Under the pieces are notes generated by a model. The model was not told the origin of the DNA. It made no database searches and saw nothing but the letters and a program-made list of their open reading frames with translations. The position numbers and the translations under genes are program-made. From contig SVSN01000001.1 in assembly GCA_015064285.1 (NCBI GenBank), positions 1 to 64,000 of the forward strand: a stretch of 64,000 nucleotides of DNA, in the 5' to 3' direction. The first letter of the stretch is position 1, and every line of letters begins with the position of its first letter. Positions 1-10,256 of the stretch are shown here, piece after piece. This stretch comes from Oscillospiraceae bacterium. GTDB taxonomy: Bacteria; Bacillota; Clostridia; Oscillospirales; CAG-272.

Positions 1-201
1 CAGCAGGGGATACCCTTCCTGACCGGCATAAAAATCTGCCATGGCCAGAGCTTCCGTAGAAGAGCGGAGACTGGCACCGACATCGCAGATCCGCCGGACT
101 CCCTGGGAATACACATACCGCAGTGCGGCATCCACACCCCCGGGGAATTCTTCGGAAAAACGTCTGTCGTCGTAATGTGCGTGGGAATCAAAAAATCTCA
201 T
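1..201 (-). CDS. tatD: TatD family DNase, N-terminal part (truncated by window edge)
   Basis: Reverse translation MRFFDSHAHYDDRRFSEEFPGGVDAALRYVYSQGVRRICDVGASLRSSTEALAMADFY; HxH metal motif at N-terminus; sits directly downstream of metG as in many Firmicutes. Confidence 0.8.
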   Translation of the reverse strand, partial: MRFFDSHAHYDDRRFSEEFPGGVDAALRYVYSQGVRRICDVGASLRSSTEALAMADFYAGQEGYPLL

Positions 202-207
202 GTGGTT

Positions 208-2163
208 TTATCTTACCCGTTCGCCCAGAGGTGTTTCGGGATCCAGGAAAACAACCCGTACGGTTTCTTCGCCGGAGGCCAGAATCATCCCGTTGGATTC
301 AATGCCGCAGAGCACAGCAGGCTTCAGGTTGGCCACAACGATGATCTTTTTACCGATCAGATCTTCCGGTGCATACCACTTGGCAATACCGGAGACTACC
401 TGACGCTGTTCGTAACCCAGGTCGATCTGGAGCTTCAGCAGCTTCTTGGCTTTCGGAACCTTTTCGCATGCCAGGATTCTGGCAGTCCGCAGTTCCACGT
501 TCATGAAGTCTTCGATGCCGATCAGGGCGCAGCCTTCCGGCTTTTCCACAGGTGCGTCAGCCTTGGCAGCAGCTTCGGCAGCAGCCTGCTTGGCTTCCCG
601 TTCTGCCGCTATTTCCGTCAGCATCTTTTCTTCGTCAATACGGTTGAACAGAGGAGCAGCTTCCCCTACAGACTTACCGGCTTCCAGTCCGCCGAAGGTT
701 TCGATGGAGCAGAAGCACCGCTTGTCGGAACCGATCTGGGCGAAGATGGAGTCAGCAGTCTGAGGAAGCAGAGAGGTCAGCAGCACGCCGCCGATCCGGA
801 TGCATTCCAGCAGGTTGTACATAACGGTACCCAGTCTTCCCTTGGTTTCTTCGCTCTTGGCCAGCGTCCAGGGCGTGGTTTCGTCAATGTACTTGTTGGC
901 GCGGCGGAGCATGGTGAATACATCCGCACAGGCATCGGAAATGTGGAAGGTGTCCATGTTGGCACAGAAATCCTTCACAGCTTTAGCGCAGGCTTCCTTC
1001 AGTTCGGCGTCAGGGCCTTCTTCCGCACCGGGAGCGGGGATCACGCCGTCAAAATATTTCTTGGTCATGGCTACGGTACGGTTCACCAGATTGCCCAGGT
1101 TGTTGGCAAGGTCCGTGTTGTACCGGCCGATCATGCTTTCGTAGGTGATGGAACCGTCATTCAGGTAGGGCATTTCGGCCAGAGCATAGTACCGTACTCC
1201 ATCCACGGAGAAATACTTTGCCATTTCGTGAGCGTAGATTACATTCCCACGGGACTTGGACATCTTGTCCATGCCGAAGTTGAACCAGGGATGACCGAAA
1301 ATCTTCTTCGGCAGGGGCAGATCCAGTGCTTTCAGGAAAATGATCCAGTAAATCGAGTGGAACCGCATGATGTCCTTGCCGATCACATGCACATCGCAGG
1401 GCCAGTATTTCCGGAAGGTTTCCGGCTGTACTTCATTGGCGGGATCGTAACCCAGTGCAGTGATATAGTTGCACAGAGCATCCAGCCATACATAGGTAAT
1501 GTGCTTGGGATCAAAGGGAACGGGGATGCCCCACTTGAAGTTGGAACGGGAGATGCACAGATCCTGCAGACCAGGCTTCAGGAAGTTGTTGATCATTTCC
1601 TTCTGGCGTGCTTCCGGTTCGATAAAGCCGGGGTGGGATTCCATGTATTCCAGCAGCCAGTCGGCGTACTTGCTCATTTTGAAGAAGTAGGCTTCTTCCT
1701 TGGCCTTGGTCACTTCCCGGCCGCAGTCGGGGCACTTGCCGTCCACCAGCTGGGTATCGGTGAAGAAGGATTCACAGGGGGTACAGTACCAGCCTTCGTA
1801 TTCATCCTTGTAGATGTCGCCCTGGTCATACAGCTTCTGGAAAATGTGCTGGATGGCGGTTTCGTGGTAATCATCGGTGGTACGGATGAACTTGTCGTGA
1901 CTGGAGTTCAGAGTAGCCCAGATATCCTTGATCTGTCCGGCAACAACATCTACAAATTCCTTGGGGGAGATACCGGCTTCGGCAGCTTTGTTTTCGATCT
2001 TCTGACCATGTTCGTCGGTACCGGTACAGAAGAATACATCGTACCCGCGCTGTCTCTTGTATCTGGCCACGGCATCAGTCATGATGATTTCATATTCATT
2101 TCCGAAGTGGGGCTTGGAAGAGGCATAAGCAATCGCGGTAGTTATATAAAACTTTTCAGACAT
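208..2163 (-). CDS. metG: Methionyl-tRNA synthetase
   Basis: YASSKPHFGN start, KMSKS motif, C-terminal tRNA-binding domain (MNVELRTARILACEKVPKAKKLLKLQIDLG). Confidence 0.97.
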   Translation of the reverse strand: MSEKFYITTAIAYASSKPHFGNEYEIIMTDAVARYKRQRGYDVFFCTGTDEHGQKIENKAAEAGISPKEFVDVVAGQIKDIWATLNSSHDKFIRTTDDYHETAIQHIFQKLYDQGDIYKDEYEGWYCTPCESFFTDTQLVDGKCPDCGREVTKAKEEAYFFKMSKYADWLLEYMESHPGFIEPEARQKEMINNFLKPGLQDLCISRSNFKWGIPVPFDPKHITYVWLDALCNYITALGYDPANEVQPETFRKYWPCDVHVIGKDIMRFHSIYWIIFLKALDLPLPKKIFGHPWFNFGMDKMSKSRGNVIYAHEMAKYFSVDGVRYYALAEMPYLNDGSITYESMIGRYNTDLANNLGNLVNRTVAMTKKYFDGVIPAPGAEEGPDAELKEACAKAVKDFCANMDTFHISDACADVFTMLRRANKYIDETTPWTLAKSEETKGRLGTVMYNLLECIRIGGVLLTSLLPQTADSIFAQIGSDKRCFCSIETFGGLEAGKSVGEAAPLFNRIDEEKMLTEIAAEREAKQAAAEAAAKADAPVEKPEGCALIGIEDFMNVELRTARILACEKVPKAKKLLKLQIDLGYEQRQVVSGIAKWYAPEDLIGKKIIVVANLKPAVLCGIESNGMILASGEETVRVVFLDPETPLGERVR

Positions 2164-2190
2164 TTTTTACTCCACTATATTCTAATAAAA

Positions 2191-3342
2191 TCAAACGCGT
2201 GCACCGGCGCACCAAACGGATTCGATAGCCGGATTTTCCTTGTCTTCGATCAGGATGAAGTCTGCCCGGCAGCCGACACGGATCTGACCGCAGACATCGG
2301 AGATGCCCAGCATGGCAGCGGGATTGGAGGTGGCAAAGGGAATCACTTCTTCCAGCGGCAGATCGCAGAATGCCATGGTGTTGGTGATGGCCTTGAAGAG
2401 ATCCAGTGTGGAACCGGCCAGCGCCCCTTCTTCGTTAACGGCACGGCCGTTTTTCACGATAACGGGAAGACCGGCAATGGAATAATTCCCGTCGGAACAA
2501 CCGGCAGCAGCCATGGAGTCGGTCACCAGCATGAATTTGTCGGCAGGCTTGCAGCGGCAGGCCATTTTTACGATGGCGGGATTCAGGTGTTCACCGTCAC
2601 AGATAAATTCAGACCAGCATTCGTCGGACAGCAGGGAGCCCACTGCATTGCCGGGTTCTCTGTGGTGTACGGGTTTCATGGCGTTGAAAGTATGGGAGAA
2701 AGAACGGACGCCCATTTCCACAGCGTGACGGGTCTGGTCGTAGGTGGCATCGCTGTGCACCATGGCTACGGTAGCACCGCATCCGCAGGCGCACTTGATG
2801 AAAGCATCGCCGTTTTCCATTTCCACAGCGGCGGAAACATGGATGGGCAGGGGCATCATTTTGTCCAGATAGCTTTTCAGCTCGGCAGGATCCAGGGGAG
2901 CCAGAAGCTGAGGAGCATGTGCGCCCCGTCTGCCGGGGTTCAGGTAACGGCCTTCCAGATGGATACCGGCGATGGTGGCAAGACCGGGTTTTACATCTCT
3001 CTGGGCATTTATAACCCGGATGGAGTTATCCAGGGAATCGGGTTCGGCGGAGGCGAGGGTAGCCATGAGCGTGGTGGTACCCGCTTTGGCGTATGACTGA
3101 CGCATGGTCATCACAGCAGCCTCGTCAATCTCGTTAAAATCGAATCCCGCGCGTCCGTGGGTGTGTACGTCCACCAGACCGGGCAGGATGTATTTGCCAG
3201 TGCAATCTACAACTTCGGCGCCATCAGCACTGATGTGACCGGCGATATGGGTGATCACGCCGTCTTCTGCAAGAATGTCCGCCATTTCAAACTGACGGTT
3301 TGCGGCAGAATATACCGCGCCGCCGGAAAAGAGTACCTTCAT
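2191..3342 (-). CDS. nagA: N-acetylglucosamine-6-phosphate deacetylase
   Basis: LPGLVDVHTHGRAGFDF, HLEGRYLNPGRRGAH, SHTFNAMKPVHHREPG, LVTDSMAAAG motifs. Confidence 0.95.
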   Translation of the reverse strand: MKVLFSGGAVYSAANRQFEMADILAEDGVITHIAGHISADGAEVVDCTGKYILPGLVDVHTHGRAGFDFNEIDEAAVMTMRQSYAKAGTTTLMATLASAEPDSLDNSIRVINAQRDVKPGLATIAGIHLEGRYLNPGRRGAHAPQLLAPLDPAELKSYLDKMMPLPIHVSAAVEMENGDAFIKCACGCGATVAMVHSDATYDQTRHAVEMGVRSFSHTFNAMKPVHHREPGNAVGSLLSDECWSEFICDGEHLNPAIVKMACRCKPADKFMLVTDSMAAAGCSDGNYSIAGLPVIVKNGRAVNEEGALAGSTLDLFKAITNTMAFCDLPLEEVIPFATSNPAAMLGISDVCGQIRVGCRADFILIEDKENPAIESVWCAGARV

Positions 3343-3580
3343 CTGACTACATCGTCCTTTCGTAATTTATCATATAAATTGTAAATGGATACAACCGGGA
3401 AGAGAGGAAAAAACTTCCGCAGCATATCTATTTGATACATATTATAACAGAAAAACGCCCGATTTACAAGGCGCATTTGATATGCAATTTTTACGTTAAT
3501 CTTGCGTTTTTCTGTGGAATATGTGGGTGAATATGCCGAAACAAAACGAAATTTGTTCAAAAAGTCGAAAAAAACTTTGT

Positions 3581-4930
3581 TCAGCAGCCTACCTGCCAGC
3601 CTACCCAGCTGTTGGCAAAGGGATCGCCCCGGCGCTGGAGTTCCCGGTACATTTTCCCGCCCAGTTCCCGGATGATATCCGCATATGCCGGGTCGGAAGC
3701 CAGATTGATTTTTTCTCCGGGATCCTTTTCCAGATCGTAGAATTCATCGATATCGGTCAGGTTCCAGATGTATTTGTACTTTTCTGTACGGATGCCTCTC
3801 TGGGTGAACAGACCGAACTGCTGCCCGTTGGATGTGAATACCGCAAAGTCCGGTGTTTCGCTGCCGTCAATGTAAGCACGTACGGAACGGCCATGTCTGG
3901 GGAAATCGGTGGTCACGCCGCAGACATCTTCAATGGTGGGGCCAAGGTCCAGACACTGGCATGCGAACTTTTGCACATCCGCATGACCGAATTCCGGCCA
4001 GCGAACGATAAAGGGAATGTGGGTCACGCCATCGTACAGGATGTAGTGTTTGTCCATCATGCCGTGGTCCCCGGAGGTATCCCCGTGGTCTGCAGTCAGA
4101 ATGATCAGTGTGTTGTCCAGCTGACCTTTCTTTTCCAGCAGATCCAGAATCCGGCCGATAGAAGCGTCGGTCTGTGTGATCATGGCAAAGTACCGTGCCA
4201 TGGTAGGGGCGAATTCTTCCCAGGATTTACCCACCAGATGCCAGTTTTCCAGCTGTTTTTTCTGAATGTAGGGCTTGTTTTCCAGTGTGTCGCCGAATCC
4301 CGGCCAGGGCTGCATGTCTTCCGCCTTGTACATGGAAGCAAAGGGTTCGGAAGGACGGCAGGGCAGGTGCGGGTCGGTGATGTCCACCCAGGCATGCCAG
4401 GGTTCACTGCCGCAGTCTTCGATAAAGTCCATGGCAGCCTGACAGATCCGGTAGGTCTTGGTGTCTTCCCAGGCGATGGGGTTGGTGCAGCCGAACCAGC
4501 TGTTTTCATACTGGATAGAGCCGTATTTTTCACCGATCTCTCTGGCCCATCCGCCGTTGTCAAAGATGGTCTCGTATCCGAAATCCTTTTCGCTGCCGTG
4601 GGGGGAAGCATCCCAGTGTCCGGCAAAACCACAGCGGTATCCTGCATTCTTCAGGGAGGATACCCAGGTGGGGCGTGCAGGATCCGCACCGTTTGTTTTG
4701 ATGAAATTATAGTTGAACAGCGCACCGATGGAGTCGGGCTGCACACCGGTCAGCATGGACTGACGGGCAGGAGCGCACACCGGCAGCGGCGTGAAAGCGT
4801 TGTGGAAAGCCAGACCTTCCGCAGCCAGTTTGTCCATATTGGGGGTCTGTACGGGATACTGTCCGGCATACCCCACAGAGTCATACCGGAGCTGGTCACA
4901 CAGGATGAATAGTACATTGGGTTTTGACAT
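3581..4930 (-). CDS. Sulfatase
   Basis: MSKPNVLFILCDQLRYD and PVCAPARQSMLTG (sulfatase signature CxAxR), TADHGDTSGDHGMMDK. Confidence 0.92.
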   Translation of the reverse strand: MSKPNVLFILCDQLRYDSVGYAGQYPVQTPNMDKLAAEGLAFHNAFTPLPVCAPARQSMLTGVQPDSIGALFNYNFIKTNGADPARPTWVSSLKNAGYRCGFAGHWDASPHGSEKDFGYETIFDNGGWAREIGEKYGSIQYENSWFGCTNPIAWEDTKTYRICQAAMDFIEDCGSEPWHAWVDITDPHLPCRPSEPFASMYKAEDMQPWPGFGDTLENKPYIQKKQLENWHLVGKSWEEFAPTMARYFAMITQTDASIGRILDLLEKKGQLDNTLIILTADHGDTSGDHGMMDKHYILYDGVTHIPFIVRWPEFGHADVQKFACQCLDLGPTIEDVCGVTTDFPRHGRSVRAYIDGSETPDFAVFTSNGQQFGLFTQRGIRTEKYKYIWNLTDIDEFYDLEKDPGEKINLASDPAYADIIRELGGKMYRELQRRGDPFANSWVGWQVGC

Positions 4931-4958
4931 GATGAAAAACCTCACTGAAAAGATTTGT

Positions 4959-5882
4959 TTAGTCGCCTAGAGAAGCCAGGATGTAACGTGCGGCGTCCAT
5001 GCCGTAGGTGCTGCCCAGCTTGCCGTCTTCCATACCTTCAAATTCCACGGAAACATATCCGTCATAACCGCTTTCCCGGATCAGCTTCAGGGAGGTCCAG
5101 ACATCCAGATCCCCCTGGGCCAGGATGGAACCGCGGAGCATGGTCAGCCCGGAATTGGTAGAGAACCAGCAGCCGGCATCACAGCGGAACAGACCGCCTA
5201 CACCGGTCAGACGGGATTCCGGACGGATATAGAAATCCTTCAGATGCACCATTTTGGCATACGGTGCACATTTTTTTACGGCAACCGTGCAGTCTTCATC
5301 CACACAGGCAAAATTTCCGGTGTCCAGCAGCATACCGAAATTGTCCCGTTTTACTGCTTCCATCAGCCGGATCAGCCGGTCGGCGCCGTTGACAAAGAAT
5401 CCGTGGTTTTCCACAAGGGTGGTGATGCCGTACTGCTCTGCGTATTCGGAAAGAGCACGACAGGTTTCCACACAGACAGGGAAGGATTCCTCAAAAGCGG
5501 CAGGTGTGTTGGATTCCAGGGGACGGCGGAAGGAAGAAACATCGTGCCGCATGGTCTTCAGCCCCAGCTTTGCCGCCACATCAATGTGTCTCTTGAGCCG
5601 TTCCACTTCCGCTTCTCTGTCAGCCTGTGCCGGTTTCAGAAGATCCCCCAGCACAGCGTAATTGGACAGCGGCAGATCCAGTTCGGCGGAAAGACCGCGG
5701 ATTTCCTCGATCAGCGCTTCGTTGAAAGTGCCGGTTTGATCATCGTGAAGCGTGAAGCCGAAGGGAACCAGTTCGATGTGTTCCGCGCCGTTTTCCCTGG
5801 CAAAGCGCATCACATCGGTCACCGGAAGCAGTCCGGGTTCAATATAGGCATTCATGCTGTAGCTTGTCAGTCCGATTTTCAT
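4959..5882 (-). CDS. Sugar phosphate isomerase/epimerase (AP endonuclease family 2 TIM barrel)
   Basis: MKIGLTSYSMN..., VENHGFFVNGADRLIRLMEAV, LDTGNF, VHLKDFY. Confidence 0.85.
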   Translation of the reverse strand: MKIGLTSYSMNAYIEPGLLPVTDVMRFARENGAEHIELVPFGFTLHDDQTGTFNEALIEEIRGLSAELDLPLSNYAVLGDLLKPAQADREAEVERLKRHIDVAAKLGLKTMRHDVSSFRRPLESNTPAAFEESFPVCVETCRALSEYAEQYGITTLVENHGFFVNGADRLIRLMEAVKRDNFGMLLDTGNFACVDEDCTVAVKKCAPYAKMVHLKDFYIRPESRLTGVGGLFRCDAGCWFSTNSGLTMLRGSILAQGDLDVWTSLKLIRESGYDGYVSVEFEGMEDGKLGSTYGMDAARYILASLGD

Positions 5883-6772
5883 TCTGTATCGTCATCCTTT
5901 CGGTTCACAATATTGTAGATTTCGTTTTTCGGTACTCCCCTGGCTTTGGCACAGGCTTTGATGGCGTCCATCCGCTTCATGCCGCTTTCTTCCAGAAGAG
6001 CAACATGTTCTGCAATATCTTCCGGATAGGCATCTGCCTGTTTCTTTTGGGTGGAGCCGCCTACAACCAGCACATATTCACCACGGGGATCTTTTTCTGC
6101 ATAATAGGCCGCCGCTTCGCCCAGGGTGGTGCGGTGTACCTCTTCGTTCAGCTTGGTCAGCTCCCGGCAGAGCGTGACGGGGCGATCTTCTCCGAAATAC
6201 CGGATCATATCGTCCAGTGTCTGCCGGAGGTGGTGGGGGGCTTCGTAAAAGATCATGGTACGCCGCTCGTCGATCAGTTCTTCAAACCGTTCCCGGCGGT
6301 CGGTTTTGTTGCCGGACAGAAATCCTTCAAAAACAAAACGGCCGGTGGGAAGGGCAGAGAGGGTCAGCGCCGTAATGGCAGCACAGGCACCCGGGATGGA
6401 GGTAACCGGGATCCCTCTTTCCGCACACACCCGGACAATATCTTCCCCGGGATCGCTGATGGCAGGGGTTCCCGCATCGGTAATCAGAGCGCAGGATTCC
6501 CCGGCGGCCAGTCTGGCGGCAATGCTTTCACCGCGTTCTCTTTTGTTATGTTCAAAATAGCTGATCATCGGCTTGGATATCCCGAACCGGGAGAGCAGCA
6601 GTCCGGAATTCCGGGTATCTTCCGCTGCCACAAAATCCACTTCGGAAAGTACTTTCAGTGCCCGTTCCGAAAGATCACTGAGGTTGCCGATGGGCGTGGC
6701 TACCAGATACAGTGTTCCCCCGACGATGGCATTTTTTTCGTCCGTACCGATATTTTTCTTCGGATAACTCAT
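5879..6772 (-). CDS. rsmI: 16S rRNA (cytidine(1402)-2'-O)-methyltransferase
   Basis: GTLYLVATPIGNLSDLSERALKVLSEVDFVAAEDTRNS, LITDAGTPAISDPGEDIV, SIPGACAAITAL; 4-nt overlap with downstream gene. Confidence 0.95.
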   Translation of the reverse strand: MSYPKKNIGTDEKNAIVGGTLYLVATPIGNLSDLSERALKVLSEVDFVAAEDTRNSGLLLSRFGISKPMISYFEHNKRERGESIAARLAAGESCALITDAGTPAISDPGEDIVRVCAERGIPVTSIPGACAAITALTLSALPTGRFVFEGFLSGNKTDRRERFEELIDERRTMIFYEAPHHLRQTLDDMIRYFGEDRPVTLCRELTKLNEEVHRTTLGEAAAYYAEKDPRGEYVLVVGGSTQKKQADAYPEDIAEHVALLEESGMKRMDAIKACAKARGVPKNEIYNIVNRKDDDTE

Positions 6773-6816
6773 GAGCGGCTCCGTTTTCTTTGATATATAA
6801 TAAAATGCAAGACAGT

Positions 6817-7596
6817 TTATTTCCGGTTTCTTTCCGTACCGGGGAAGAGAAATTCCATGGAACAGGTTTCATATATCCGATCCATTTCCGGGGTGTATGT
6901 TTTTTTCCCGGCATCTGTGTAGATGCAGAGAGGAGGGGCAAGTACCATGCCGGAGGCAGCTCCTTTTTTTGCTTCTGCCAGTACCAGACAGGGCCGGTTA
7001 GCCAGGGAAGGATAGACAAACACCACACGTTTCACTTCCATGTGGTTTTCCCGCAGGGCGCATACCAGATCCGCAAAACGATCCGGACGGTATACAAGAG
7101 AAAAAGTACCGCCGTGTTTCAGAAGTCTGTCCGCCGCCCCACAGAAATCGGCAATGGAACCATGTACTTCACGCCGGGCAATATTCATGGCGGAAACTGT
7201 GTTTTCTTTGCCGCAGCTGCCCTTCATATACGGCGGATTGGCATACACCAGATCCAGTTTCTGTTCCCCGCGGATCTCCCGTACATCTCCGCAGACCACG
7301 TCCATCCGGTGCGCCAGACCATTCAGGGCAGCGTTCCGTCTGCAAAGATCCGCAAATTCCGGCTGGATCTCCCATACAACCGTGCGGGAAGCTTTCTGAC
7401 GGGAAAGTGCCAGCAGGGAAAGTACCCCCGTACCGCCGCCCAGCTCCGCGGCTTCCGTTTGGGAGACAGTACGCAGAAATGCGGCAAGCAGATAGGCATC
7501 TGTGCCAAAGGTAAGACCATCCGTTTTCTGGATCAGGCGCAGGTTTTCATTGATATTGTCCAGCCGTTCCCCCGGCAGCAGGTGCAGTTCTTCCAT
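6817..7596 (-). CDS. trmN6: tRNA1(Val) (adenine(37)-N6)-methyltransferase-like
   Basis: MEELHLLPGERLDNINENLRLIQKTDGLTFGTDAYLLAAF, AELGGGTGVLSLLALSRQ, NPPYMKG; gene order with rsmI. Confidence 0.88.
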   Translation of the reverse strand: MEELHLLPGERLDNINENLRLIQKTDGLTFGTDAYLLAAFLRTVSQTEAAELGGGTGVLSLLALSRQKASRTVVWEIQPEFADLCRRNAALNGLAHRMDVVCGDVREIRGEQKLDLVYANPPYMKGSCGKENTVSAMNIARREVHGSIADFCGAADRLLKHGGTFSLVYRPDRFADLVCALRENHMEVKRVVFVYPSLANRPCLVLAEAKKGAASGMVLAPPLCIYTDAGKKTYTPEMDRIYETCSMEFLFPGTERNRK

Positions 7597-7685
7597 AAAC
7601 ACTCCTACGATTGGTTATTGCGGAACGAAGAAAAAAGGAGGAGAATCCGTCCCCCTCCCTTATTTCTTCTTGTGAGTATGTACTC

Positions 7686-7856
7686 TTATTCAGCCTGAGG
7701 AGCTTCAACAGGACATACGCCAGCGCAGGCGCCGCAGTCCAGACAAGCTTCAGCGTCGATCACATACTTGCCATCCTTTTCGGAGATAGCTTCAACAGGA
7801 CATTCGGAAGCGCAAGCGCCGCAAGCGATGCAGTCATCATTGATTTTGTAAGCCAT
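7686..7856 (-). CDS. 2[4Fe-4S] ferredoxin
   Basis: MAYKINDDCIACGACASECPVEAISEKDGKYVIDAEACLDCGACAGVCPVEAPQAE; two CxxCxxCxxxCP clusters. Confidence 0.95.
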   Translation of the reverse strand: MAYKINDDCIACGACASECPVEAISEKDGKYVIDAEACLDCGACAGVCPVEAPQAE

Positions 7857-8117
7857 AGTACCCTCCATACCGGTGTTCCGGTGAATTGAAATATTTTGCA
7901 AGACACAGGCAGCAGAAATGCTGGTGTGTTTTGAACATGTTTAGCTGTCCCGATTCTTCAGACGGCCGGGACAAGTATATTCTATCATAAGTGCCGGAAA
8001 AAAGAAATAGGTTTCACAAAATTTTTTTGAAAAAATACTTCTTTTTCTGCGAAAAAATGTATAAATCCCAGTGATGGGACTGGTAACGGTGCCAGAACAG
8101 GGGAATAGAAGGAGATG

Positions 8118-9023
8118 TCAGGATTCCTTGTCCGCTTTATCGGCTTTGTCCTGACGCCGGGACTGCCCGTGTTCCCGTCCGTTTTCTCTGGTGACCTGAT
8201 CCCGGTGGAATGTTTTGATCATCTCATTCTGGCGGTCACCCAGACGAACCTTGATGAAGCCTGTCAGCGGACTGGTTTCCGTGACAACGCCCACACCTTC
8301 CGGCGTTTTGACATAAGAATCCACAGGCGGTGTGCGGCGGATTTCTTCTTCGTATGTTTCATGTTCATACCGCAGACAGCACATCAGGCGGCCGCAGGTA
8401 CCGGAGATTTTGGAGGAATTCAGGGAGAGATTCTGCTCCTTGGCCATTTTGATGGAAACCTGCATGAAATCCGACAGGAATGTGGCACAGCAGAAGGGAC
8501 GGCCGCAGACACCCAGTCCGCCCAGCATCTTGGCTTCGTCACGGATCCCGATCTGACGCAGCTCAATGCGGGTACGGAAAACAGAAGCCAGATCCTTTAC
8601 CAGTTCCCGGAAATCCACACGGACTTCAGCGGAAAAATAGAAGAGCAGCTTGGAATTGTCAAAGGTATATTCCGCTTCGATCAGCTTCATTTCCAGACCG
8701 TGCTCCCGGATCTTTTCCTGACAGATCTCAAAAGCCTGTGCTTCCAGTTTTTTGTTGGATTCGTAGCGTTCTCGGTCCGCCTGGGTGGAAAGGCGCAGGA
8801 TCGGACGAAGGGGCGGCACAATTTCCGAAGACGGAACCATTTTATTGCCGGCAGCCACAAAGCCGTATTCCGTGCCTCGGGCAGTTTCCACAATGACTGT
8901 GTCCCCAGTTTCCGCCTTCACAGAACCGGGAGCAAAGAAATACACTTTTCCGGCATCTTTGAAACGCACGCCGATGATTTCTATCATCTCGCCGGCGGGC
9001 ATTTCCATATCTTTTTCTTCCAT
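8118..9023 (-). CDS. ricT: PSP1 C-terminal domain protein (RicT/YaaT family)
   Basis: GVRFKDAGKVYFFAPG, MLGGLGVCGRPFCCATFL, KISGTCGRLMCCLRYE (conserved Cys pattern of YaaT/RicT). Confidence 0.92.
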   Translation of the reverse strand: MEEKDMEMPAGEMIEIIGVRFKDAGKVYFFAPGSVKAETGDTVIVETARGTEYGFVAAGNKMVPSSEIVPPLRPILRLSTQADRERYESNKKLEAQAFEICQEKIREHGLEMKLIEAEYTFDNSKLLFYFSAEVRVDFRELVKDLASVFRTRIELRQIGIRDEAKMLGGLGVCGRPFCCATFLSDFMQVSIKMAKEQNLSLNSSKISGTCGRLMCCLRYEHETYEEEIRRTPPVDSYVKTPEGVGVVTETSPLTGFIKVRLGDRQNEMIKTFHRDQVTRENGREHGQSRRQDKADKADKES

Positions 9024-9092
9024 AGGATTATATCCTTTCTGATGGGTACAATAAAAATATATAATGAATGTACGCAGGAAAGCACGGTGTGG

Positions 9093-10121
9093 TCAGATCC
9101 GCTTTGCCTGCAGAATAAATCCGGTTACGCAGGGGGCAAGAGACCCGTTTGCTTCCAGCCTTTTCAGCGCCGTCCCGCAGCAGCTGTATAATGCCAGCAG
9201 ACGGGAGAGGGAATACTTTCCGGCAAACCGGCAGACATCTTCTGTGCCCAGAAGAAACTGACCGGCTACTTCCGCATGACGTTTTCTGGCGATCAGATCC
9301 CGCAGCGCACTCTGCAGCATGGTGAATACCAGACACATACTGTCCCGGCCGGACGGCAGTTCACCGGAAAGCATGCCCAGCAGTTCGGAGGTCCGTTTTC
9401 TGAAAATACCTTCCAGCAGAAGGAGGGCCAGTTTCCGCATCCGGAGGGGTTCCGATTTTTCTTCGTCTTCCGTAAGCAGCATCTTAGCCTGCCCCAGCGC
9501 ACCGCCGGAAAGTACGGCAGCACCGGCACAGCGGTCAATGTCTGACAGAACGGAAGAGGGCATTTTCTGTTTCCGGAGCCAGTCCAGTACCGTTTCCGGG
9601 GAGAAAAGCTCCATGGAGATCACAGGGGCGCGGCTGCGGATGGTTTCCAGCAGAGAAGCCGGATCTTCCGTCAGCAGCAGAAATGTGACAAACGGCGGCG
9701 GTTCTTCCAGAGAAAGGAGAAGCGCATTCTGTGCCTGTGTTGTCATGGTGTGTGCGTTTTCAAGAATATAAAATTTGTGATCGCTGTCGTTGGGGGTGAC
9801 ATACAGGCTTTGCCGGATCTGCCGGATCTGATCCACGCTGATGGTGGCTTTGTCACCGTTGGAGATCCATAGTACGTCTGTAGAAATGTCCTGCAGGATC
9901 TTATGACAGTTCGGACAGACACCGCAGGGAAGAGGATGACGATCCGATTCTCTGTTTTCGCATACGGAAGAAGCCGCAATCAGCCTGGCGGCCGTTTTCT
10001 TCCCGCTTCCCGCCGGGCCGGAGAGAATATAGCCGTGCGCTGCTTTTCCCGCGATCAGGTCGGGGGCCAGCGTGTCTCTGATATATTGATTCCCCAGAAG
10101 GGACGCAAAAATTTCCCGCAT
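9093..10121 (-). CDS. holB: DNA polymerase III subunit delta'
   Basis: GYILSGPAGSGKKTAARLIAAS (Walker A), CGVCPNC, YILENAHTMTTQAQNALLLSLEEPPPFVTFLLLTE. Confidence 0.92.
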   Translation of the reverse strand: MREIFASLLGNQYIRDTLAPDLIAGKAAHGYILSGPAGSGKKTAARLIAASSVCENRESDRHPLPCGVCPNCHKILQDISTDVLWISNGDKATISVDQIRQIRQSLYVTPNDSDHKFYILENAHTMTTQAQNALLLSLEEPPPFVTFLLLTEDPASLLETIRSRAPVISMELFSPETVLDWLRKQKMPSSVLSDIDRCAGAAVLSGGALGQAKMLLTEDEEKSEPLRMRKLALLLLEGIFRKRTSELLGMLSGELPSGRDSMCLVFTMLQSALRDLIARKRHAEVAGQFLLGTEDVCRFAGKYSLSRLLALYSCCGTALKRLEANGSLAPCVTGFILQAKRI

Positions 10122-10256
10122 ATCGATTCTCCGGTGCCGCCGGTTTTCTGACAGCAAAACAAAAACATTCCTGATAGTGAATACAGATATTATAACATAA
10201 AACTTGCCGGATTGTCAAACCTATTATTATAAACGGAATGTGAACAAGAGGAGATT

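Noticed and set aside
175-3096. 973-aa plus-strand ORF
   Set aside because: Antisense to metG and nagA, which have clear family motifs; the antisense product has no recognisable domains. Codon usage of this genome rarely puts stops in the antisense frame.
7947-7976. TGTCCCG...CGGGACA hairpin in the ferredoxin 5' region as a riboswitch
   Set aside because: Simple 7-bp stem without T-tract or known aptamer motifs.
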